DNA of 64,000 nucleotides from Bradyrhizobium xenonodulans (GTDB lineage Bacteria > Pseudomonadota > Alphaproteobacteria > Rhizobiales > Xanthobacteraceae), in NCBI RefSeq assembly GCF_027594865.1, contig NZ_CP089391.1, forward strand, positions 4,246,501 through 4,310,500, written 5' to 3'. The notes under the pieces were generated by a model. That model was not told the DNA's origin. It searched no databases and was given only the letters and a program-made list of their open reading frames with translations. The position numbers were made by a program, and so were the translations under genes. Of this stretch, positions 1 through 7,662 are shown in pieces; position 1 is the stretch's first letter, and the number at the start of each line of letters is the position of its first letter.

Positions 1-918
1 AGCGATCCCAAGAGCTTCGTCCATACCCTCAAGGACGAACGATACGTCGAGCTCGCACGGGCCTTCAACTTCGATGCCAAGGGCAATCTGACGACGCCCC
101 TGGTCGCGCAGGACCCGGCCAAAGTCCTCCAGCTCGCGAAGGACTACGTCATCGCAGCGCTGAGACAGGCAAGCCCTGAGCAGCAGAAGGCAGTTCGGGC
201 ACAGGCCCAGAAGGACGCGACGTCTTATCAGGAAGTGGTCGCGGGAATCGACAGCGTTTCCGAGCTGCTTGCGAACCGGCAGATGGTCGATTTCATTCTC
301 GTCGCCAAGGGATTGGATCCCAAGAAGGTCAGTACCGACTATCTCAAGAAGATCTTCGCGTCCGATCTGAATAATCCAAAGAGCTTCGCCAACACCGAGA
401 GCGATCCGCGCTTTGCCGAAATCGCGGCGTCGTTCAACTTCGACAGCAAGGGCAACGTCGCGCGTCTCCCGTTGATGGGTCCTCAGAAGCAAGACCAATT
501 CCGGGACACACAGGCGAACTATCTCCAGCAAAGCCTGGAGCAGCAGCAGGGGGATACGAATCCCGGCGTGCGCCTCGCGCTCTATTTCCAGCGAAAGGCG
601 GGAGACATCACGTCCGCCTACGACATCCTTGCCGACAAGGCTCTCTCGGAAGTGTTCAGGACCACCTTCAATCTGCCCGACTCGATGGCGGCAATGCCGA
701 TCGATCAACAGGCCAAGTTCGTCGACAAATTCATGAAGATCAAGGATCTGTCCGATCCCACGAAGGTTGCCAAACTGTTGAACCGTTTCTCCGCCATGTA
801 TGACGTCAAGAACAACCAGACCAGCGGTCAGGTTCAATCTCCCTTGCTCAACCTCTTTCAGGGATCGGGTTCGGGAATAAGTGACGCGACGTACCTGGCC
901 ATTGCCAAGCTACGATGA
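1..918 (+). CDS. DUF1217 family protein, C-terminal part (start lies before the window)
   Basis: The frame is open from base 1 to a TGA at 916-918, giving 305 residues of a longer protein. Two units of the form D-x-PKSF...D-R-x-x-E-x-A-x-x-FNFD-x-KGN (near residues 2-29 and 123-150 of the visible part) are the hallmark of DUF1217, a family I associate with flagellar gene regions of Bradyrhizobium and Rhizobium. The protein is mostly helical and Gln/Asp/Lys-rich, with no membrane segment in the visible part. Molecular function is unknown. It converges with the PPC-domain gene, 13 bases apart, and no terminator is visible between them. The first in-frame start-like codon inside the window, a GTG near 235, is internal, because the conserved repeat begins well before it. 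Confidence 0.8.
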   Translation, partial: SDPKSFVHTLKDERYVELARAFNFDAKGNLTTPLVAQDPAKVLQLAKDYVIAALRQASPEQQKAVRAQAQKDATSYQEVVAGIDSVSELLANRQMVDFILVAKGLDPKKVSTDYLKKIFASDLNNPKSFANTESDPRFAEIAASFNFDSKGNVARLPLMGPQKQDQFRDTQANYLQQSLEQQQGDTNPGVRLALYFQRKAGDITSAYDILADKALSEVFRTTFNLPDSMAAMPIDQQAKFVDKFMKIKDLSDPTKVAKLLNRFSAMYDVKNNQTSGQVQSPLLNLFQGSGSGISDATYLAIAKLR

Positions 919-931
919 TCGCTCGCCGATA

Positions 932-1792
932 TTAGCCCAGTACTTCGAGCACCAGCTCCATGGTCATAAGCACGGGATTATCGCCGCGGATCAGACGCCC
1001 CTCCGCAATACCGCCGGTGTAGTCGATCAGCGCAACCTCGAGCGTGGCTTCCAAAGCACCGGACGGACCGGGCGCGATCGTCCCTGCCGTTATCGCCAGC
1101 TCCGTGGCAAACGGCTCGGTCGCACCGCCATGGATGAAGCGCGCGCCGATGGTCGAGCCGACGCCGCCATGAATCTTCGCGCGCGCGATGCCGTGCGCAC
1201 GGCAGAACGCTTCGAGGCAGAAGGCAAAATCCTGGTTGGGCCGCAGCCGCAGCGCGAAGGCGCGGCTGGTCGTGCGCGCGCCGGTGCTCGCAGCCGATAC
1301 CGGCCCGAACAGCTTGAAGTTGGTCTCCGGATCAGGCTCCGCAGTGAACATCGCACCATCGATGCCGAAGGCCTCGACCTCGAACGGTTCGGCGACAACG
1401 GTCTCGTCCGGCATCATGTGGCCGCCGCTCGCCTTGCCGTCCGCCTCCGTCCACAGTCCGTGGCAATGAAAGAATGGCGCGCCGTCGCGCATGCCGAGCG
1501 TCATGCTGCCGAGCTTCGCGCGCGTGATGCCTTCGGGCCGATACGTGTCGCTGTAGAACGCGGCATTCTCGCCGGTCTTCGACAGCGCCGGCATCACATA
1601 GGCAAACGGCCCGAGCGCCCCGCGGCCGAAGCTCAGCACGCCGCCGGCAAATCCCTCTGCGGCAAAACCGCGGCGCGCGGCCTCCAGCAATGGGACGCCT
1701 GCTTCGAGCGTGAACGCGAAGGCGCGCCCCCTCGCCTCCACCCATTGGATGCGCTCTGCAACGGGTGCGCCTGGCTGCTTGATACTCCGCAT
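932..1792 (-). CDS. Protein with two PPC/DUF296 domains
   Basis: This 286-aa protein carries two copies of the PPC (plants and prokaryotes conserved, DUF296) fold. The first is at about residues 20-145, with FFHCHGLW near its end. The second is at about 165-280, with HGGVGSTIGA. Bacterial PPC proteins form trimers; plant relatives carry an AT-hook, and none is present here. Function is unproven. The gene starts 9 bases after the acyl-CoA synthetase stop on the same strand, so the two are probably co-transcribed and the protein may serve the same acyl or aromatic acid pathway (inference). A GTG at 1793-1795 directly precedes the chosen ATG and could be used instead. The duplicated domain is larger than the usual single-domain protein of about 140 aa. 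Confidence 0.75.
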   Translation of the reverse strand: MRSIKQPGAPVAERIQWVEARGRAFAFTLEAGVPLLEAARRGFAAEGFAGGVLSFGRGALGPFAYVMPALSKTGENAAFYSDTYRPEGITRAKLGSMTLGMRDGAPFFHCHGLWTEADGKASGGHMMPDETVVAEPFEVEAFGIDGAMFTAEPDPETNFKLFGPVSAASTGARTTSRAFALRLRPNQDFAFCLEAFCRAHGIARAKIHGGVGSTIGARFIHGGATEPFATELAITAGTIAPGPSGALEATLEVALIDYTGGIAEGRLIRGDNPVLMTMELVLEVLG

Positions 1793-1801
1793 CACCTACG
1801 C

Positions 1802-3409
1802 TCAGCCCGCCTTCGTCTTGTCGAGATCGAGCAGCCCGCGCGCCTCGAGCTCGTCGCGCACCATGCGCTTCGGCACCTTGCCGTAGCCGGATTTCGGCAG
1901 CGCGTCCCAGAAGAAGAAGCGCTTCGGCATCTTGTAACGCGGCACTTTCGGCAACAGGAACGCCGCCATCTCCGCTTCACTCACGGGCGTCTCGCCCTCG
2001 CGCGCAACGCAGACGGCGACGCCGACCTCGCCCCAGGTCGCATCGGGCACGCCGAGCACGGCCACTTCGCCGACCGCGGGATGGGTCAAAATCTTCTCCT
2101 CGATCTCGCGCGGATAGATGTTGGAACCGCCGGAGATGTACATGTCGGAGGCGCGCCCCGTGATGTAGACGAAGCCCTCCTCGTCCATGTGGCCGAGATC
2201 GCCGGTGCGGAACCAGCCGTTGCGGAACGCCTTCGCATTGGCCTCGGGGTTATCGTAATAGCCGGCAAGTACGGCAGGCCCGATCACGCAGATCTCGCCG
2301 CTCTGGTTGGCGGCGAGCTCGCGGCCCTCGTCGTCCTGGATCGAGACCTGCATAGCCGTGCGCTCGAAGCCGCAAGTGCCGATCTTCGCATAGGGGCCAT
2401 CCTCGGGATCATGCAGCGCCGCCGGCAGCACCGTGATGTTGCCGGTGACCTCGCCGAGGCCAAAATACTGCACGATGACCTTGCCGAGCTTCTTCAGCGC
2501 GGCCTTCTGGTCCTCGCGATACATCGGCGCGCCGGCATAGATCACGTGGCGCAGCGAGGAATGATCGTATTTGTCGACGGCGGGATGCTCCACCATCATC
2601 TTCAGGATCGTCGGCACTGTGAAGAGATTGGCGACCCGATGGGCCTCGATCAGGCGGAACGCTTCGTTGATGTCGAATTTCTCGGTCGGCAGCAGCACGG
2701 TGCAGACGCCGCGCGCGGTCTGCACCAGCTGATGCACGCCGGCGCCATGCGACAACGGCGCCACCACCAGCGAGGCATCCGTCTCCGTCACCCCGGGGGT
2801 CAGATCGGCGAGATGATTGGTGACGACAAAGCCCATCTGGCCGTGGGTCAGCACCGCGGCCTTGGAACGGCCGGTGGTGCCCGATGTGAAGAAGAACCAG
2901 CAGGGATCGTCGTGCTCGACAGCGACATTCTCGACCAATTGACCTGCCTGCGAGGCGATGGCGTCCGCCACCGAGCGCTCACCGAACGCGGCCTTGCCGT
3001 CGATGCTCCAGGTGAATTCCAGCGCACCGCCGGCCACGGCCGCGGCGTGCTCGGGAAAGTCGACATGGCACAGAAACGCCTTCGCGCCGGAGGCCTGTGC
3101 AAGATAGGTGACCTCATCGGGCATCAGGCGGAAATTGGTGGGGACCCAGACGGCCCCGAGCCGGAACGCGGCGAACATCGAGACAAACATCTCGTCGCCA
3201 TTCTTGGAATGGACGAGGATGCGGTCGCCCTTGGCGATGCCACGCGCGGCGAGCGCGGCGGCCAGGGCCGAGACCTGCGCATCGATCTCGCGCCAGGTCC
3301 AGGATCTGTCACCCCAGACGAAGCCGGGACGCGCCCCATGCCGCCGCGCATTCTGGGTCAGCATGTAAGCGAGATTCATGACGCGGCGGGACATGCGCAG
3401 GAGCGGCAT
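1802..3409 (-). CDS. AMP-dependent acyl-CoA synthetase
   Basis: This 535-aa member of the ANL superfamily would activate a carboxylic acid as acyl-AMP and then acyl-CoA, in the cytoplasm. The P-loop SGTTGRSKAAVLTH lies at about 176-189. Next come YFGLGEVTG, the motif GWFRTGDLG, and the hinge region GRASDMYISGG. The C-terminal SGYGKVPKRMV carries the lysine expected for the adenylation step. Length matches medium- or long-chain and aromatic acyl-CoA ligases; the substrate cannot be read from the sequence. Several in-frame ATGs occur near the N-terminus (residues 1, 6, 11 and 16), so the start may be up to 15 codons later. It is the first gene of a pair with the PPC-domain protein. Confidence 0.88.
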   Translation of the reverse strand: MPLLRMSRRVMNLAYMLTQNARRHGARPGFVWGDRSWTWREIDAQVSALAAALAARGIAKGDRILVHSKNGDEMFVSMFAAFRLGAVWVPTNFRLMPDEVTYLAQASGAKAFLCHVDFPEHAAAVAGGALEFTWSIDGKAAFGERSVADAIASQAGQLVENVAVEHDDPCWFFFTSGTTGRSKAAVLTHGQMGFVVTNHLADLTPGVTETDASLVVAPLSHGAGVHQLVQTARGVCTVLLPTEKFDINEAFRLIEAHRVANLFTVPTILKMMVEHPAVDKYDHSSLRHVIYAGAPMYREDQKAALKKLGKVIVQYFGLGEVTGNITVLPAALHDPEDGPYAKIGTCGFERTAMQVSIQDDEGRELAANQSGEICVIGPAVLAGYYDNPEANAKAFRNGWFRTGDLGHMDEEGFVYITGRASDMYISGGSNIYPREIEEKILTHPAVGEVAVLGVPDATWGEVGVAVCVAREGETPVSEAEMAAFLLPKVPRYKMPKRFFFWDALPKSGYGKVPKRMVRDELEARGLLDLDKTKAG

Positions 3410-3514
3410 CGGGCTTCCTCTTCGAGTGCGGACGGCGTGCGAGCCACCCGCTCATTGCAGCCCATTTATCGCCATCGCCAGCGCCCCCGCAAGGCCGCCG
3501 GATGCACGGCTCCC

Positions 3515-4012
3515 CTACGGCTGCTTGAACGCAAACGGCGTCACCGTGATCGCCTTCTGCTTGACGCAGGTCTGCGGACCAAAGCCGCCGCAGAAGCTGC
3601 CATGCAGATCGAAGCGGACGCTGTGCGCGGCGCCGCGCTTCATCGGCGCGGCCATGACCTTATAGCGGAGGACATAGCCGTCGAACACCTGACGCACATT
3701 GCCATCCGGCAGCGTCACCAGGATGTTGAGGACGCAGCCGCCGGTTCCGCAATAGGTCGTCTCGCGATCACCGCATTTGGTGTTCTGAAAATCGAGGATG
3801 TAGTCGTCGCGGCCGTCCCCGGTGAGGTCGATCCTGCGCATCGTATCAGGCGCGAATGTCACCGCACCCCCGTCCTGGCTCTCACATTCCTCGACGGCAT
3901 GGCGCAGCGCCCCCTGCACGCCGGGCGGATAGTCGGAGGGATTGAACGGCTTGGCGTCGTCGGCGCGCGCACCGGCGGCGATGAGAGTGAGCAGGAGGAT
4001 CAGATAGCGCAT
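3515..4012 (-). CDS. Small exported protein with an EF-hand-like loop
   Basis: The 165-aa protein begins with a clear signal peptide (MRYLILLLTLIAAGARA, cut before DD). The mature part contains DLTGDGRDDYILD, a calcium-binding or FG-GAP-like acidic loop, and six cysteines that could form disulfides in the periplasm. The reading frame extends 20 codons upstream, but that stretch (MRRSCLKFPERFG...) is basic and lies ahead of the signal peptide, so the ATG at 4010-4012 is preferred. I do not recognise a named family. Its neighbours are an acyl-CoA synthetase on the same strand 105 bases downstream and a divergent lipoprotein gene beginning at 4107. Confidence 0.65.
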   Translation of the reverse strand: MRYLILLLTLIAAGARADDAKPFNPSDYPPGVQGALRHAVEECESQDGGAVTFAPDTMRRIDLTGDGRDDYILDFQNTKCGDRETTYCGTGGCVLNILVTLPDGNVRQVFDGYVLRYKVMAAPMKRGAAHSVRFDLHGSFCGGFGPQTCVKQKAITVTPFAFKQP

Positions 4013-4106
4013 GCGCGTTGGTCGCCGCTCCAGCCCAAAGCGTTCAGGGAATTTTAAACATGATCGGCGCAACGTTCGTCAGTTCTCGCGTACAGAGTGT
4101 CCCGTC

Positions 4107-4466
4107 ATGGTCAAAGCGCCCGCCCTCCTCCTGTTGTCGCTGGCGCTCGCCGGATGTGCGATGGGGCCACAAGCGCATCTGACTTCCGATCCCGCCTTCA
4201 AACCGGCGCGCTATGCCTGGGATGGCGCGGGCGAGGATCCCAATCAGCCGCGTGCGGCGTCCGGACCGAGGCGGACCGCGGCCGGGTCCGAGCGCAGCAG
4301 ATCGCAGGCCGGGCTTACGCCCTATTCGAAGGAATGGTGGAAGGCGCAGGACGGGATCGAGGCCGAGCAGGATGCCAGGGTCAACCGCTCCCTGGTCATT
4401 TGCCAGGGCTGCCTGCATCCCCAGCCGCAGCCCGAAGATTCCAGGCTGGCCAAAGCGGCCGATTGA
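4107..4466 (+). CDS. Putative lipoprotein
   Basis: This 119-aa protein starts MVKAPALLLLSLALAGCAM. The lipobox LAGC places the lipid-bearing cysteine at residue 17. The mature chain is Pro/Arg/Gln-rich and includes a short CxxC (ICQGC) near the C-terminus. No family is recognised. The frame is also open upstream to 4011, but the lipobox fixes the start at 4107. Immediately after its TGA the same frame runs on into a DUF3828-like tail (4497-4613). Confidence 0.6.
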   Translation: MVKAPALLLLSLALAGCAMGPQAHLTSDPAFKPARYAWDGAGEDPNQPRAASGPRRTAAGSERSRSQAGLTPYSKEWWKAQDGIEAEQDARVNRSLVICQGCLHPQPQPEDSRLAKAAD

Positions 4467-4496
4467 CCTTCGTATCGGAAACTCTCCGACCGGACC

Positions 4497-4613
4497 ATGC
4501 GTTACGACCTCGTGCGCGAGGCTGGTCGTTGGCGGATCGACGACATCAAGGGTTCGTCCGACGGCGAAGCCTGGTCGATCCGCAAGATGCTGACGGACTC
4601 GCTGAAGAGCTGA
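4497..4613 (+). pseudogene. C-terminal relic of a DUF3828-type protein
   Basis: Thirty-eight codons beginning MRYDLVREAGRWRIDDIKG and ending MLTDSLKS resemble the last strand and helix of DUF3828 exported proteins (R-Y-D-L-V-R-E...W-x-I-D-D-I, then W-S-x-R-x-M-L). The rest of that domain is missing: upstream in this frame there is a stop at 4464-4466, then the unrelated lipoprotein. It is most simply a gene remnant, though it could be expressed as a tiny ORF. Its stop precedes the acetyltransferase Shine-Dalgarno by 2 bases. Confidence 0.4.
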
Positions 4614-4624
4614 CCGGAGACGAC

Positions 4625-4900
4625 ATGAGCGACGTCATCAACAACAAAGACCATCACCGTTATGAGCTCGAGGTCGAGGGCCATCTTGCGACCGAGCATT
4701 ACAAGCTCGACGGCAATGTCATCACGTTCGAGCACACCGACGTGCCGAAAGAACTCGGCGGCAAGGGCGTCGGCTCGAAGCTGGTGCAAGGCGCGCTCGA
4801 CCAGGTCCGCGCGGCCGGCTTGAAGCTGATCCCGGAATGTCCGTTCGTGAAAGCGTGGATCGAGAAGCATCCGGCCTACGCGGATCTGGTGAAGAGTTGA
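4625..4900 (+). CDS. Small GNAT-family N-acetyltransferase
   Basis: A 91-aa protein of the minimal YjdJ/NATD1-like GNAT group. It has an N-terminal sheet with YELEVEGH and FEHTDVP. The acetyl-CoA loop is GGKGVGSKLVQGALD at about 48-62. The tail CPFVKAWIEKHPAYADLV is typical of the group. A good Shine-Dalgarno (GGAGA, 4616-4620) precedes the ATG by 4 bases. Such proteins are cytoplasmic; their acceptor is generally unknown. A paralogue of identical length lies at 5575-5850, on the far side of the SPW membrane gene. Confidence 0.85.
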   Translation: MSDVINNKDHHRYELEVEGHLATEHYKLDGNVITFEHTDVPKELGGKGVGSKLVQGALDQVRAAGLKLIPECPFVKAWIEKHPAYADLVKS

Positions 4901-4947
4901 GCGCGCAGGCCCACCCGTAACCAGGCGGGCCCGCCGATATCTACGGC

Positions 4948-5343
4948 CTATCGTCCATGCCTGAGCATGTCCTGGTCGTTGAGGTCCCAGTCCTGCCACA
5001 GCTGGAGTATGCCGAGCAGCACCACCACCGCGCCAAGGCTGGTGTGATAGATGCGGACAAAGCCGTCACCGGAATAGCCGATGACGTAAGGCGAAGCGAT
5101 GAGCCACAGTCCGATCAGGATCGTCGTCACCTCCTGCCAGCGTTGCAGCGCGACATATTCGAGCTGGCTGATGCCAAACACGACCAGGCCGACTGCGACC
5201 GCATTCAGGATCATCACTTCGTGGCCGACGATTGGTCGATCTTGGATGGGAAACCACGGCGAAACGACGATCAATGCGCCGAGCAGCATCCCGCACCAGT
5301 CTTCCCATGTTCGATGAGTATTGAAGAAACCAAAGTCCGACAT
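4948..5343 (-). CDS. SPW-repeat inner membrane protein
   Basis: This 131-aa protein has four predicted membrane helices and two SPW-repeat units: W-E-D-W-C-G-M-L-L-G-A...SPWF at about 13-32 and the degenerate partner GLWLIASPYVIGYS at about 80-95. The family is found in rhizobia and other bacteria, with no established biochemical role. The ATG is preceded by a strong Shine-Dalgarno (AGGAGG read on the minus strand, bases 5348-5353). It sits between two plus-strand acetyltransferase genes and is transcribed against the first one, with 47 bases between the stops. Confidence 0.85.
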   Translation of the reverse strand: MSDFGFFNTHRTWEDWCGMLLGALIVVSPWFPIQDRPIVGHEVMILNAVAVGLVVFGISQLEYVALQRWQEVTTILIGLWLIASPYVIGYSGDGFVRIYHTSLGAVVVLLGILQLWQDWDLNDQDMLRHGR

Positions 5344-5574
5344 AGTACCCTCCTACAACAGAGGCATACGTCTGCGGCTGGCGATCACGACACTCCGAAT
5401 GTCTAGCGACCCTGCCGGCCGCATTCGGGCGTATGTCCTGTCAAGGACGTGGGACCTGCCATGGAACTTGCAAGAGCGACGTCGAGGATTATTTGTGGTC
5501 ACTGCGTGATGCTCGCAGAGCGGGACTTGTCATACCGCACTGCAGCCACAGGCGCGGCATCGGAAGGATCTTGC

Positions 5575-5850
5575 ATGGCGGCACTGGTACGGGACAACAA
5601 GGACAGGAGTCGCTTCGAGCTCGATGTCGGCAGCGAAATCGCCTTCGCCAATTACCGGCTGACGCCGTCGGCCGTGATCATCACGCATACCGAGACGCCG
5701 CGCGCACTCCGCGGCCGCGGCATTGCCTCCGAGCTGGTCAAGGGCGCGCTGGAATTGATCCGCCGCGACGGCAGGAAGGTGATCGCCGGCTGCGGCTTCG
5801 TCGTCGACTATCTCGACAGGCATCCGGAGGATGCGGATCTCCTCGCCTGA
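5575..5850 (+). CDS. Small GNAT-family N-acetyltransferase, paralogue of 4625-4900
   Basis: The protein has 91 aa, the same length as the 4625-4900 gene. The shared core is F/Y-E-L-D/E-V...I-T-H-T-E-T-P...L-R-G-R-G-I-A-S-E-L-V-K-G-A-L...C-G-F-V-V-D-Y-L-D-R-H-P. The frame is open upstream to 5449, but the preceding residues are not conserved. The ATG at 5575 has GGAAGGA about 6 bases ahead, and it aligns with the paralogue start. The two genes probably arose by local duplication. It is a cytoplasmic acyltransferase of unknown acceptor. Confidence 0.83.
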   Translation: MAALVRDNKDRSRFELDVGSEIAFANYRLTPSAVIITHTETPRALRGRGIASELVKGALELIRRDGRKVIAGCGFVVDYLDRHPEDADLLA

Positions 5851-5852
5851 AT

Positions 5853-5883
5853 GCAAAAAGGGCCCGCGAGAGCGCGGGCCCTT
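5853..5883 (-). terminator. Rho-independent terminator of the DUF3597 gene
   Basis: There is a perfect 11-bp stem (5858-5868 with 5873-5883) with loop AGAG. Read on the minus strand it is followed by a run of T (complement of 5855-5859), so it terminates the DUF3597 gene. On the plus strand it lies just after the acetyltransferase stop and may act there less efficiently, because no T-run follows. Confidence 0.8.
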
Positions 5884-5903
5884 GGCAACGACCTAGCGAC
5901 CGG

Positions 5904-6290
5904 TCAGTGCTTGATCTCCGGCGGCAGCTTGCCACCGTTCGCGGCGAGCTTGGACATCACCTGCTTGTGCAGCCAGACGTTCATGCTGGCCGAGTCGTTC
6001 ATGTCGCCGCTGTAGCCGAGCTCCTTGGCGAGATCCTTGCGCGCCGCGAGACTGGAGTCGATGTCGAGCGCCTTCATGAGGTCGACGATCGAGGTGCGCC
6101 ATTCCAGCTTCTCGCCCTTGTGCTCGGCCGCCGCCTTGTCGACGATCGCGGCGACGTCCACTGTCGCGGCCGGCGCGGCAGCAGGCGCCGATCCGCCCGG
6201 CGCGGCGCTGGCGGGTGCGCTGCCTGCGGGCGCGGCGGAAGCTGGATGGCTGCCGAAGATCGCGCCCATGATTTTCCCGAAAATGCTCAT
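5904..6290 (-). CDS. DUF3597 domain protein
   Basis: This 128-aa protein begins MSIFGKIMGAIFG, the conserved N-terminus of DUF3597 proteins. An Ala/Pro/Gly-rich linker follows (about 15-45). Then comes the compact conserved domain: VDKAAAEHKGEKLEWRTSIV, DLMKALDIDSSLAARKDLAKELGY, and MNVWLHKQVMSKLAANGGKLP. Relatives are small soluble proteins near stress or peptidoglycan-related genes; their function is unknown. The Shine-Dalgarno GGGGAG lies about 6 bases before the ATG. A strong terminator follows at 5853-5883, so it is probably monocistronic. Confidence 0.85.
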   Translation of the reverse strand: MSIFGKIMGAIFGSHPASAAPAGSAPASAAPGGSAPAAAPAATVDVAAIVDKAAAEHKGEKLEWRTSIVDLMKALDIDSSLAARKDLAKELGYSGDMNDSASMNVWLHKQVMSKLAANGGKLPPEIKH

Positions 6291-6618
6291 ATCTGCTCCC
6301 CGAAAAGGATCCGTTGGAAGGGCCCTGAGTGGCTCTTATAGACGAAGTTACTTGCGCCCGCGAAGTTCCGCGAGCCAGCAAGCAGCATCAGCTTATCTGC
6401 GGCGAAATGACGACCGAATGACATCATCGCGGTTGCGCTGCGGCATCGAATCTCACCCAAGCGTGAGGGACAGGACTCGGAATTGGGAGTACGCTTCACG
6501 TTCAGCTCGCGATGCCGTCCGGAATTCGCGTCTGGCCGGAATCGCGAAACTCAGAAAAGCGGCCGCTTGCGCCGTTGTCGGCGCCGACTTCGGCTGCATG
6601 GCAAGGGAGCTAGCGACC
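6291..6618. other. Intergenic region between divergent DUF3597 and DUF2189 genes
   Basis: About 330 bases without a convincing gene. Open frames on both strands cross it but lack family resemblance and proper start signals. It must hold the two divergent promoters. GGAAT at 6478-6482 followed 15 bases later by CGTT loosely recalls the EcfG stress-sigma pattern (GGAAC-N16/17-CGTT), but spacing and the last base of the first box are off, so no promoter is called. Confidence 0.4.
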
Positions 6619-7527
6619 ATGGCCACGTTCTACCAGGGCAATGTCCCCACTGTGGTCCGGACCGCCGATGCGGCTGGACCCGTGATCCGAACCATACAAC
6701 TCTCCGACCTGCACGACGCGCTTCGGCGCGGCTGGGACGATTTCAAGGCGGTGCCGAGCCATGCCATCATCCTGTGCGTGATCTATCCGGTGCTGGGCCT
6801 CGTGCTCGCCCGCGTGGTGATGGGCTATTCGGTGCTGCCAATGTTGTTTCCGCTGGCCGCGGGCTTCGCGCTGATTGGGCCGTTCGCGGCCCTCGGTCTC
6901 TACGAGCTCTCCAGCCGGCGCGAGCGCTATGAGGAGGCCAGCGCCTGGGATGCCATGGAGGTGCTGCGCTCGCCTTCCTTCGGCGCCATGCTCGGCCTCG
7001 GCACGCTGCTGCTCGCCCTGTTCGTGACCTGGGTTGCGACCGCGCAGGCGATCTATGTCGCGGCGTTCGGCTATGAGGGCGCAACCGGGATCTCGGATTT
7101 CCTGACGCGTGTGCTGACGACCCAGCAAGGCTGGTGGCTGATCGTGGTCGGCTGCGGCGTCGGCTTCCTGTTCGCACTCGCCGCGCTCTGCATCAGCGCC
7201 GTGTCGTTCCCGTTGATGCTCGACCGCCATGCCGGCGCGTTCGAGGCGATGGTGACGTCGCTGCGCGTCGTCGCGAAGAATCCGGTGCCGATGGCGGCCT
7301 GGGGTCTGATCGTCGCAGTGCTGCTGGCGCTCGGCACGATCCCGGCCTTCCTCGGACTTGCCGTGGTGATCCCCCTGCTCGGCCATGCGACCTGGCACCT
7401 CTACCGCAAGGCGATCGTCTCGGAGCCCGGCGCACGTCCGGTGCCGCCCCCGCCGCATCGCCCGCGCAAGCCGGCCGCCGACTTCCCCGCCAACCTCTTC
7501 CCCTGGCGCAACAGGACGGACGGCTGA
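6619..7527 (+). CDS. DUF2189 integral membrane protein
   Basis: This 302-aa protein starts MATFYQGNVP and contains the DUF2189 signature: IRTIQLSDLHDALRRGWDDF leading into six hydrophobic segments at about 50-70, 75-95, 125-150, 170-200, 225-245 and 245-265. The tail is Pro/Arg-rich and cytoplasmic. Function is unknown; I know relatives as conserved proteobacterial membrane proteins, sometimes labelled cytochrome c oxidase-associated. The reading frame extends far upstream, but the ATG at 6619 has GGGAG about 10 bases ahead and matches the family N-terminus. An alternative ATG lies 7 codons upstream at 6598. Confidence 0.8.
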   Translation: MATFYQGNVPTVVRTADAAGPVIRTIQLSDLHDALRRGWDDFKAVPSHAIILCVIYPVLGLVLARVVMGYSVLPMLFPLAAGFALIGPFAALGLYELSSRRERYEEASAWDAMEVLRSPSFGAMLGLGTLLLALFVTWVATAQAIYVAAFGYEGATGISDFLTRVLTTQQGWWLIVVGCGVGFLFALAALCISAVSFPLMLDRHAGAFEAMVTSLRVVAKNPVPMAAWGLIVAVLLALGTIPAFLGLAVVIPLLGHATWHLYRKAIVSEPGARPVPPPPHRPRKPAADFPANLFPWRNRTDG

Positions 7528-7662
7528 CGATATCGTGACATGCGATCCTGCCCGGGCTCGGCCTGGGCAGGAGTTCGCGCTGTCATACGCCTTGCTTTGG
7601 CCGCGGTTACAATCGAAATTGCGCCCGCCGGTCAGATCACTTCACGGAATCCATTTCATCTG

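Noticed and set aside
881..4057. A 1058-codon open frame on the plus strand
   Set aside because: It lies opposite the acyl-CoA synthetase, PPC and exported-protein genes. Its translation is Arg/His/Ala-rich with no motif; it is a GC-driven shadow.
6287..6499. A 70-codon minus-strand frame ending at the DUF3597 start
   Set aside because: Covers the DUF3597 leader and ribosome site, has no family likeness and no own Shine-Dalgarno.
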